Part shown: piece after piece, positions 33,047 through 41,232 of the stretch | Layout of the letters: every line of letters starts with the position of its first letter | How positions within the stretch are numbered: position 1 is the stretch's first letter | NCBI GenBank assembly: GCA_965240325.2 | Contig: OZ251230.1 | Coordinates: forward strand, 1,426,001 to 1,490,000 | DNA from: Rebecca billardiae RCC1528 | Lineage: Eukaryota > Haptophyta | Length of the DNA stretch: 64,000 nt | Direction: 5' to 3' | Position numbers and translations under genes: made by a program | Notes under the pieces: model-generated | Database searches by the model: none | What the model saw: only the letters and a program-made list of their open reading frames with translations | What the model was told of the DNA's origin: nothing

Positions 33047-34185
33047 GGCGCGGTGTGCGAGTGCGCCCAACCGCGGGCGTTGGCGAGCACGATGGCAGCT
33101 ACCAGCGAATCAATCGATCACGGCGCGACGAGCCAAGCGGCGCGTCGAGTTTTTCCGCGCCAGCGTGGCTGCCCTGCCACTGGCCAACCGCCCAACCTGG
33201 CCGATACACACCCTTACCGCTCTGCGCATGGGGAACCCATGCTCGCAGAGCGGCCGGGGCGAATCTCAGGGGCCTGAGGCGGTCCCGGACGCGCGCCCCG
33301 CGGCCACACCTGAGGGTGCGGGCGGGCTCTTCGATCATGTTGGTGAGCTCTCCGCCATCGGGGCGCGCTTCATTGCGCCGCCTCGCCTCGCGTACGGCGT
33401 TCCCGTCGTGCTCGCACTGACAAGGCTGAGCAGAGCGTAGAGTGCCATCATGATTGCATTCGGTTCCAACTTGCTCGCCAGCCACTTCCAGCCAGGTGCG
33501 CGCGGCTTGGGAGTAGACGATTAGTTCCGTGTGCCCGGGCTCGTCGTGACACCGGCATGCCGATCCCTCCCCAGCCGAGATGTCAGAGCGCGTGCGCACA
33601 GGCAGTCACAGGCAGTGCGCACTGGTAGCCAAGTGGACGCGTGTGAGCGACGACAAGCCACGACAAGAAAACGGCCGCATCCAATCTTCTCACATACCAC
33701 TAGACCACCGCGCAGAATGCGTCTGAGCCCGCCCATTCCCGCCCATAACGAGTTACAGCGGCTCGATTGTGAGGTGGGTGCAAAGGCGGCGGGTGAAAGC
33801 GAGCCCCGCGCGGGCGGCGAGAGAGACGCGCGTGCATAGACCTGATGCGGGAGTGCCCGAACAACGTGAAGGTGCGTCCATCTTCCAAGCGCGCGACCGG
33901 TCCGACACCGCGCCACGCCAAACGAGCACCACGCGTGTCGCCCCCCAGCGCCGGCCACGCGTCCCGAGGCGCTGCCATGTTTCGTCACGGGCCCGATCTC
34001 TGAGGTTAGCCCCGGCCGCTCTGCGAGCGTGGTTCCACCACGCGCAGAGCGGCCGGGTGTGTTATCGGCCAGGGAAGTGACGTTCGAGTCTGAAAAGCGT
34101 CGGCGTGGGTGCTCGTCAACTCGAGGCGCGCGCGACGGCGGGCGCGGCCAGGGTCGTGGTCGCCTTCCCAGCCAAGCTGGCCGGC
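33047..34185. other. Intergenic region with an inverted-repeat pair
   Basis: Separates the UDP-glucose dehydrogenase gene from the first EsV-1-7 gene. It contains the ~77-bp inverted repeat pair listed separately. No gene recognised. The segment just before 34186 encodes a decayed or partial EsV-1-7 unit end (PAKLAGMVGLKHRK), so an upstream exon is possible. Confidence 0.5.
33196..34073. repeat. Inverted repeat pair, ~77-bp arms, 0.88 kb apart
   Basis: 33196-33270 (CCTGGCCGATACACACCC, then CCGCTCTGCGCATGG, then CGCAGAGCGGCCGGGGCGA) is the reverse complement of about 33996-34073 with a few mismatches. It could be the ends of a small TIR element lying in the flank of the EsV-1-7 gene. Confidence 0.7.
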
Positions 34186-35013
34186 ATGGTCGGCCTGAAG
34201 CACCGCAAGTGCGATCACACGGGCTGCACCACGCGGCCTCACTTCGGCATGCCAGGCGACATGCGTGCCAGCCGGTGCGCTGCGCACAAGCTGGCCGGCA
34301 TGGTCGACCTGAAGAGCCGCAAGTGCGATCACACGGGCTGCACCACGCAGCCTTACTTCGGCATGCCGGGTGACGCGCGTGCCAGCCGGTGCGCTGCGCA
34401 CAAGCTGGCCGGCATGGTCGACCTGAAGCACCCCAAGTGCGATCACACGGGCTGCACCGCGGGGCCTTCATTCGGCATGCCGGGTGACGCGCGTGCCAGC
34501 CGGTGCGCTACGCACAAGCTGGCCGGCATGGTGAACGTGAGGAGCCCCAAGTGTGATCACACTGGCTGCACCACGCGGCCTAACTTCGGCATGCCGGGAG
34601 ACGCGCGCGCCAGCCGGTGCGCTGCGCACAAGCTGGCCGGCATGGTCGACCTGAAGAACCCCAAGTGCGATCACACGGGCTGCACCACGCGGCCTTCATT
34701 CGGCATGGCAGGCGACGCGCGCGCCAGCCGGTGCGCTGCGCACAAGCTGGCAGGCATGAAGAGCCATCGGAGTTCAGGTCGGCACAAGCGCGGGCTGCAG
34801 CAAGACATGAAGAGCCCCAACGAAGTGATGAGCGCCGCCAAGCGACAGCGAAAGCGCGCCAGCAGCACAGCCACTGCTCCGGACGTTGTGGCAGCGCGGC
34901 GGCCGCGATCATCGCAGCTGCCGCAGCTGGTCACAGCCAGCGTCGTCTCGACGCCGTCGTGTGAACGACCCGTGGTGATGGCCAGGCGTGTGACCGAGGG
35001 GAGCCGGGCCTGA
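34186..35013 (+). CDS. EsV-1-7 repeat protein, five repeats
   Basis: 275 aa from the ATG at 34186; the frame is open upstream to about 34105 but has no ATG there. Five cysteine-rich units follow the exact EsV-1-7 spacing C-x4-C-x16-C-x2-H-x12, a 38-residue period (114 bp at DNA level, starting 34207). A typical unit starts CDHTGCTTRPHFGMPGD and ends CAAHKLAGMVDLK. The fifth unit is followed by a basic, probably nuclear tail (SAAKRQRKRASS) and a Ser/Pro region ending VVMARRVTEG. EsV-1-7 repeats were named from an Ectocarpus virus protein and occur in the brown algal developmental regulator IMM; the biochemical role is unknown (zinc binding is inferred). The paralogue lies at 62023. Confidence 0.85.
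   Translation: MVGLKHRKCDHTGCTTRPHFGMPGDMRASRCAAHKLAGMVDLKSRKCDHTGCTTQPYFGMPGDARASRCAAHKLAGMVDLKHPKCDHTGCTAGPSFGMPGDARASRCATHKLAGMVNVRSPKCDHTGCTTRPNFGMPGDARASRCAAHKLAGMVDLKNPKCDHTGCTTRPSFGMAGDARASRCAAHKLAGMKSHRSSGRHKRGLQQDMKSPNEVMSAAKRQRKRASSTATAPDVVAARRPRSSQLPQLVTASVVSTPSCERPVVMARRVTEGSRA
34207..34776 (+). repeat. Coding tandem repeat, five 114-bp units
   Basis: Units begin at 34207, 34321, 34435, 34549 and 34663, each starting AAGTG(C/T)GATCACAC. The high nucleotide identity between units suggests recent unit expansion or gene conversion. Confidence 0.9.
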
Positions 35014-35549
35014 GCAGCAGCATCACACTATTCACAGCTGCTGTCTGTCGTCACGGGACGGCAAGGGCACCCGGCACCGTAACGGGCGTAAGGTAATCTC
35101 GCCTGCCTGAGCTGTGTGCGTCTCTTAGTCTTAGTAAACTGTAGGGCTGTCATTTGTCAACCGTGAGTCCGTGACCGTCCCTGAGTCTCAGTCTCTGGAC
35201 TGACGACTGGACTCTGACTCTTCACTCTCACCCGCGGGAGCCGAGCCCGAGTCCGGGCGCCGTGTGAGTGTCGGGCGCGTCAGCCTGCTGATCGATCACT
35301 TCGGCGTCAGGCCCGATCACGGTCCAATGCGACCAATGCCTGACTGATCGGCCGCGGAACTCGGACGGTCTCGCCATTCCGACTCCGAGTGGCAGATGAC
35401 GCCCCGACGACCACCGGGCGGGGCCGCCGGCGGCGGCGTCACGCCTGATGCCCGTGAATACCCAAGGGGAGAGCGGGAGGAGAAGATGGGGGGGTGATCA
35501 GAACGGTTGTGTTATGGACAGAGGTGCACACTCGTCAGACCACACCGGC

Positions 35550-35945
35550 TCAGAACGCCGCGGGCAGGCTCGCCATGTCCTTCAGGCTGGTGAAGTCCGA
35601 CACGATAACCTTGCCATCAAAGCCGGGCGCGCCCGCCCTTGAGTGCGCGCCGAGGAACGTGCCGAAGCCCGCGCCCTCGCACGAGCCCTCGTGGACGTAC
35701 GCCAGCTCTGACTCGTACGGCGCGCATGCCTGCCGACAAAAGGAAGACCCGAGCATGGGCATCCAGTGGACCTGCATGGTCGTCGGTGAGCACGCATGCG
35801 GCGTTGGCCGCACGTGCGCCAGCTTCTCGACCAGGTCGGAGGCGACGTCAGGGTCGGTCTCGGCGGAGATAATGGCGCCGTCCCGATCGCGCACGATCAC
35901 CGCGGCCTGCGCGGATGGCACAGCGGACGACTCACCCTGCCCCAT
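35550..35945 (-). CDS. Hypothetical protein or exon, doubtful
   Basis: 131 residues from the ATG at 35945. Reads like folded protein: AQAAVIVRDRDGAIISAETD, VASDLVEKLAHVRPTPH, QVHWMPMLGSSFCRQACAPY, EGSCEGAGFGTFLGAHSRAG, GFDGKVIVSDFTSLKDMASL. The frame is open upstream of the ATG, so it may be the 3' exon of a larger gene. No family recognised. Confidence 0.35.
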   Translation of the reverse strand: MGQGESSAVPSAQAAVIVRDRDGAIISAETDPDVASDLVEKLAHVRPTPHACSPTTMQVHWMPMLGSSFCRQACAPYESELAYVHEGSCEGAGFGTFLGAHSRAGAPGFDGKVIVSDFTSLKDMASLPAAF

Positions 35946-36370
35946 CGCGCGGTCGTATCGAGAGAATGAACTGCACCGGTGGCCGCTTTCACCAGTGCCA
36001 ACCGCGTGGCTCGTGCGCAGCTCGAGCAAGCGGCCTGTTCAAATTCTGTTGCCAGCCGCGCACGCGACGCGTAGGAAGGGGATCGGCCGCCGCGAGTTCG
36101 GGACTATGGAAGAAACGGAACCCATGTGGTCAGCCGCTCTTCCGGTCGCTCCCATTCGTCAAGAATGCAATCAATATGCGTGACTGTCATATGAAAGTAG
36201 AGCCCCGATAGTGCTCGATGCCTCGATCATCACGGCGTCCGGCATATCAACCTATGAAACACATTTTCGACAAGAGGTTCTCGTCATCATTATGGCGTCC
36301 GACCGTGTCGCCGTCGTCAGACCAAATCACGCCGCTTGCGTCTGCCAGAGGCGCAGAGCGGCGTGATGAG

Positions 36371-36446
36371 TGGCGAGCGCCTTACCTCGCACGTCTCCGA
36401 ATGCCACTCTGCTCATTCGGAAACGTGTGAGGTGAGGCGCTCGCCA
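36371..36446. repeat. Hairpin, 32-bp stem, 12-nt loop
   Basis: 36371-36402 pairs with 36415-36446 with only three mismatches. It lies in non-coding DNA, not next to a recognised 3' end. Confidence 0.85.
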
Positions 36447-37183
36447 GCGCCACCTCGGACTCTGGAACTGCCCACGTCTCCGAGTATCTCGGCCGCGCCG
36501 CGGCGGCCCCTGCGTACGTACTCGAGGGGGAAGAGCTCGGTACGAGGAGCAATAGACGAGCCGCGCATTGCGGGGCGATCCCGGCTTGTGACCAAGGTCT
36601 CGATTCCTTGCGGCGCCCAATTTCGCACTCCTGCTGAGTGATGTGCACGGCCCATTTTGCAACCTCGTGCTGATGTATGCCTCACATCTGGACGTGAAGG
36701 CAGCCATAGTGCGTACCAACGCGGTGTGCCCAACCGCCTGGTAACCCCTGTGGCCCGCAATGGCCTGCTCCTTCCCACGGCGTTCGCTGCCGTCCGCGCT
36801 CGGCACGGTCCAGCAGTGCAGCACGCGGAGCGGCGCGGCGGCATCACACGCCTGCAGTTTGGGCAACTTTTGAAGCGGCTGGCCAGTTCGTCACGCAGAG
36901 GCCGTGCGATCATGCACATCACCATTTCTGCCCCGCGGGCCCGAGACGTGACGGTCGCAGACGGCAGGCGGCCCACCCCGTCGTGGTCCGGCCTCCCAAA
37001 GCTGGTTTGTTGGAGCGTGGAGTGAGTCCGTGAGCAACCGTGCTGGTGAGTCCGTGACGACTGACGCTTGCGGGACGGAAAGGCGCGCACCCGCCCAAGC
37101 TGAAAGCGAAGACTCGGGCGGCGGCCGCGGCCCGCGGGCGGCCGCGCGCCGCGCGGGGCGCTTCTCAGGCTTTCAGCGGTCCG

Positions 37184-38545
37184 ATGACGACGCGGAGCGT
37201 CGCCTTGTCCGTCGGCGCGCTCGCCGCGACCGCGGCGGTCGCGGTGGTGCTGGTCGTACGGCGGCGCGCGCGCGCGCGATCCAGCTCATCGAGTGCGAGC
37301 CCAGTCACGTCGCCTACGCTTCGCAAGCTGCCATCCGTCGCGCCGAGCGCGCCCGCGCCCGCGCCCGTCCTTGCCCACTCGCTCACCGCGGAGACTGTGA
37401 AGCTGATTGAGGCGTCCACGCCGGTGGTGGGCTCTCTCGAGGCGGCGCGCATCTTCTACACCGGCCTCTTCGAGGCCGAGCCCGAGCTGCGCACCCTCTT
37501 CAAGGACCCGACGGCGCAGGAGCGCAAGCTGGTCGGCATGCTCAAGTGGGTGAACGCGACCATCGGCGAGCCGCAGAAGCTGCACACGGGCCTGCGCGAG
37601 CTGGGCGAGCGGCACGTCAAGTACAATGCGCAGCTGAGCCACTTCCGCTCGATCAAGGCCTCGTTCCTCCACATGGTCTCCATCGTCGACCAGCAGTCCC
37701 TCGAGCGCGGGATCGTCGCCGACGAGGACGAGGAGGACCAGTCGACGTCCGGGCGGAGCGGCAGGCGCTCGAGCGACGCGTCACGCGCGCCGTCGGCGGT
37801 GACGCCCAAGCCGATCGACCGCGAGCAGCGGCTGCGCGAGGTCTCGCGCGCGTGGGAGGCCCTGCTCTACGTCTTCGTGGGCGAGATGGGCCCGGCGATG
37901 CTCCTGCAGGAGCAGCTGGCAGGATTTCACGCCGCGCTCAAGAACGACCTCGCAGCGCCGGCGGGCGGCACGTGCGTCGCGCTGGCGGGCGCGCAGGGGG
38001 CGGCGCTGGTCGCGATGGCGGCCGCGCTCACGCGCGCGCCTCGATCAGGCTCGCGCGAGCGTGGCTTCATCGACGCGGCCGTGCACAAGCTCGAGGCCGC
38101 GACCTCGGCACTTGAGACGCTGGCCAGTGGGGACATGGCCGCGTACTGCGCGGTGATGGCCGCTGTGCGCCAGCCGCCGCTCGGCGCGGCGGAGGCGCGG
38201 ACCGAGGCGATCGCGACGGCGCTCGAGTACGCGGCGCGCGCACCGCTCCAGGTCGCGCAGTGGGCGGCGTACGCCCTCGACGTCGCCCGCTGCATCGCCC
38301 CCCTCGCCGCCAACTCTGGCGTGGGAGATCTAGGCGCGGGGGCGTCTCTGCTGGTCGCGGCCGGCCGCACCTCCGTGCAGAACGTTGGGATCAACACGGG
38401 CGCCAAGCTGGCGCGCCACGGGGGCAGGCGCTGGCATCGCGACGTGCAGCGGCGCGCGCTCGAGGTCGGCCGCGAGATCGATCGGCTCGAGGCCGAGGTG
38501 AACACGCTGGTGTCGCGACGCATGCGCGCGGCTACCAGTGGCTAG
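37184..38545 (+). CDS. Membrane-anchored globin fused to a formiminotransferase-cyclodeaminase C-terminal (FTCD_C) domain
   Basis: Single exon, 453 aa. Residues 5-26 form a membrane anchor followed by Arg/Ser-rich sequence. Residues about 66-245 are a globin of flavohaemoglobin/cytoglobin-like type: RIFYTGLF (candidate B10 Tyr92), LRTLFKD (CD1 Phe106), QERKLVGML (E7 Gln112) and LGERHVKY (proximal F8 His144). An acidic/Ser insert (about 175-210) splits helices G and H; SRAWEALLYVFV ends the fold. Residues about 248-405 match FTCD_C: AGGTCVALAGAQGAALVAMA, SGDMAAYCAVMAAVRQPP, ARAPLQVAQWAAYALDVARC and SVQNVGINTG. The usual PGGGS is here PAGGTC, so catalysis is uncertain. Known members pair FTCD_C with formiminotransferase, or it stands alone as a cyclohydrolase. 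Possible haem-sensing or gas-responsive folate chemistry is inference only. Confidence 0.78.
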   Translation: MTTRSVALSVGALAATAAVAVVLVVRRRARARSSSSSASPVTSPTLRKLPSVAPSAPAPAPVLAHSLTAETVKLIEASTPVVGSLEAARIFYTGLFEAEPELRTLFKDPTAQERKLVGMLKWVNATIGEPQKLHTGLRELGERHVKYNAQLSHFRSIKASFLHMVSIVDQQSLERGIVADEDEEDQSTSGRSGRRSSDASRAPSAVTPKPIDREQRLREVSRAWEALLYVFVGEMGPAMLLQEQLAGFHAALKNDLAAPAGGTCVALAGAQGAALVAMAAALTRAPRSGSRERGFIDAAVHKLEAATSALETLASGDMAAYCAVMAAVRQPPLGAAEARTEAIATALEYAARAPLQVAQWAAYALDVARCIAPLAANSGVGDLGAGASLLVAAGRTSVQNVGINTGAKLARHGGRRWHRDVQRRALEVGREIDRLEAEVNTLVSRRMRAATSG

Positions 38546-40151
38546 CTCAGTGCGCCGCGACTGCTCCATGCGGCGCCGCATGGCTAGCTCCACCAGTGGC
38601 TAGCTTCAAGCGCGGCGCATCATGCGGCGCAGCCTGCGCATGCCTCTGGTCGGAGCGAGCTGGCAGGGCCACGGGGCGCGGCCGCTGGTCCGGCTGGCCT
38701 GGCCGAAGCGGGGATACCCGGGTCGAGGGGTCGGGTCTCAGCAGTCTCCTCGATTCCTCGGCGGCCATCATATCAGTCTCAGACGTTCAGTGATTCACAG
38801 AACTGCCAGCCCCTAGGCCGTTGGGGCCGCAGCACCGAGCACGCGCCGCCGTGCGTCGGCGTTGGTATCTATACAGAATAATAAAATAAACTGTGATGAG
38901 GCGGCTGCGTTATTATTGGTCGCTTTCGGGAGTTGGACGCCGCTGCCCGACCGGTCAGTGTGCCTGTGTCACTTTACTACTAAGCTACTGTATGCTTTTC
39001 GAGAGGCCGCCCGAGCACTGACCGCCGGCGCCCGAGTCAGCCAGACACTACTGCTGACTAGTGACTCTGCAGTCTGCGTCGCTGAGGGTCCACGGGTGGC
39101 ACGGACGGACGCCCGTCAGGGTGCAGTCCGACCCATGTCTCCGACCACTCGGACCCGGGAGCGCCGGGACGGGTCACGGGTGACTCCGCCACGCCGTCCG
39201 GGCGGACCGGCACGGGCGGGGCGGCGGGGCGCGGCGGGGCCAGCTGGCAGCGTGGTGAGCGAGTGCCGCAGCAGCGTCACGACAATGTACTATATGTTTT
39301 AGTAAGCTAACGTGCGCAGTACTTCACTCGTGCGCGTAATAAGTCAGTAACGTAATATATATGCGGTTATTAGTTACATAATTTGTCGGCACTTCATTGA
39401 AGTCTCACAACTGCGTGGTGCCCAGTGGCCAGTCATGTGCAGTGGTGCGGACTCAGTCACTTCCTAAGTGGCACGGCCACTGGACCGTTGCTGTAGAGTG
39501 CTAACTACAGTACTATAATAAGCGTCTGCCACTAATCTGGCAGCCTGGCCAAGAAAACGCGCTCGGTGCGCTCCCCCGCTGGCTCGGCAAGCCATGGAGC
39601 CGATGGCTCTGGCGACTGCCTTTTGGTACGGCGCCTGTCGCGCGAGGCGAGCCGCGTGCCTTCACGTGCGGCCTGCGGCACGCCCGTTTTGCCCGGACGT
39701 TCACTGTCCGGCTCAGCCGGTGCGGCTGCAGATGAGTAAGTTACCACGAGCCTTCGGTCGTTTTCACCACATGAATATGGCACATCGGGCTCCCAGACCC
39801 AGGCCTCTGCTGGCCCGCCCGGTGAGCTCTGGCTCTGCGGCACCGCCGCCGTCGACCCGCCCGGGTCCGAGTGGTGCGGCCCGGTCGGGCGTGAGGCGTC
39901 AGCCGCGCCGGGCTCGTGCCAGTGAGTCGTGGCGGACTACCTGCGTCACTGCTTGCCTACATCATCGGCCGGTGCCACTTACTCGCCATCATCGGCCGGG
40001 GGCCCTGCTTCGGAGCATGCATCATCCCGGCGCTCGTCGACATCCGACAGACACAGCAGTGTATCAGACTGTACAATAGTTGTTGACTCTCCGAGCAGCA
40101 TGCCATCCCCCATGATCAGCAGGCATCACTCATTGCATCAGCATCTGCTGA
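38546..40151. other. Intergenic, no gene seen
   Basis: 1.6 kb, convergent. It contains a short duplicated stretch GCTACCAGTGGCTAGCT / CTCCACCAGTGGCTAGCTT (38529-38610), CAGTGACT/GTGACTCC words and an AT-rich segment 39285-39400. No domain-bearing frame or RNA gene. Confidence 0.55.
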
Positions 40152-41102
40152 TCATGATGGTGCGGTGACATCAGGTGGGGTGATCACTCCGGCCTCGACT
40201 AGCTTCGCGCACAGCGGTGTCTGCGCACCCACGGAGTACGTGATGCCACACCGCTCGAAGTGCGACGGATCCCGCTCCAGCCTCTCGAGCACGTCATCGA
40301 GCAGCATCGCCCTGTCCGCAGCCATCCCGCCACCGACCGCCGGGCAAGTCACGCAGTTGAAGTGCACATGGGCCACCCAGAAGGAGGGCAGGTAGTGGAA
40401 GTAGGCGCGCACCTTGGACGCGGGGATGCCGTACGCGGCGTGCACGCGCACCAGGAGCTCGTCGCGCAGGTTGCGTAGCGGCGCGGCGTGCTTCGCGCGC
40501 AGGTCGCGCACCGAGCGCACGGACGTGTCCCGGAAGAGAGCGAGCACGTACATCGCCTGCATGTCCTTGCCGTCCCACTTTGAGTCGCGCACGACGACAA
40601 AGTGCGAGTCCTCGTGGACGCGCGCGTCGTTCTCGGCGCGGCCCTCGAGGATGGCGTGTACCCACGCCGTCTGCTTCTCGGGGAGCGACTGCACGTACGG
40701 AAGCGTGATGTCGCGGTAGATGGCGGGCGTCTCGCGCACCACGTACGTCGGCTGCTCCGTGTACTTGAGGACGTCGACGTCGTTCGCGGGGCAGATGAGC
40801 GTGAGCGAAACACCCGTGCGCGCAGGGCCAGAGTGCTTCGAGAACTTGTCGTTGCGATGCTCCTCGGCCAGCTCGTTCTGCCCCCCTTCCACAAGCTCGC
40901 GCAGCTCAGCCTCTGTCCACGGCGACTTTGACGCGACGACAACCGCGCGCTCGGCGGCACCCGCATGGCGCCGAGCGAAGACGGCCGACATGCGATGCGC
41001 GTATGTGTCGTTGAAAAGCAGCCGCTCGAAGCTCAGGCCGGCCGGCACAGCCCCCCCCTCCTCCAGCTCGCGCTTCCGTCCAGCCAAGTCGTGTGATGAC
41101 AT
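40152..41102 (-). CDS. dcps: Scavenger mRNA decapping enzyme (DcpS)
   Basis: Single exon, 316 aa. Hydrolyses the m7G cap on short oligonucleotides after 3'-5' mRNA decay. The N-terminal swapped domain reads ELEEGGAVPAGLSFERLLFN, VSLTLICPANDVDVLKYTEQ and PAIYRDITLPYVQSLP; DSKWDGKDMQAMYVLALF is the conserved linker. The C-terminal HIT region is FHYLPSFWVAHVHFN. The nucleophilic His (middle of H-x-H-x-H) and the last His are kept, but the first position is Val instead of His. The start at 41102 is 130 bp head-to-head from the ISWI gene. No targeting signal is present; cytosol and nucleus expected. Confidence 0.93.
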   Translation of the reverse strand: MSSHDLAGRKRELEEGGAVPAGLSFERLLFNDTYAHRMSAVFARRHAGAAERAVVVASKSPWTEAELRELVEGGQNELAEEHRNDKFSKHSGPARTGVSLTLICPANDVDVLKYTEQPTYVVRETPAIYRDITLPYVQSLPEKQTAWVHAILEGRAENDARVHEDSHFVVVRDSKWDGKDMQAMYVLALFRDTSVRSVRDLRAKHAAPLRNLRDELLVRVHAAYGIPASKVRAYFHYLPSFWVAHVHFNCVTCPAVGGGMAADRAMLLDDVLERLERDPSHFERCGITYSVGAQTPLCAKLVEAGVITPPDVTAPS

Positions 41103-41232
41103 GCTTGCTCACGGCCGGTCACGATGCCGGGCGTATTCCACACGCAGGCTGAGTCCGGGGCACTCCGAAAGGCGGGCGCGGAAAGCCAACCGTCGCCCGC
41201 CCCGGACTTTGCGCCTTGCTGCTCGCAGAGGC

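Larger units (their letters stand above)
35014..37183. other. Intergenic with a hairpin and one doubtful frame
   Basis: 2.2 kb. 35090-35400 is rich in TGACTC/GACTCTGAC words. A minus-strand frame at 35550-35945 is listed separately. A 32-bp-stem hairpin sits at 36371-36446. The remainder shows no gene. Confidence 0.5.

Noticed and set aside
33521-34471. Repetitive minus-strand frame (PCRPACAQRTGWHA repeats)
   Set aside because: Antisense of the EsV-1-7 repeats.
34207-34776. Regular 114-bp repeats considered as a CRISPR or satellite array
   Set aside because: The repeats are in-frame protein repeats with conserved Cys/His spacing; there is no repeat-spacer alternation.
36413-37090. 225-residue minus-strand frame
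   Set aside because: No domain; it partly reads through the 36.4-kb hairpin, and the opposite frame encodes the same GERLTSHVSE peptide because of the inverted repeat.
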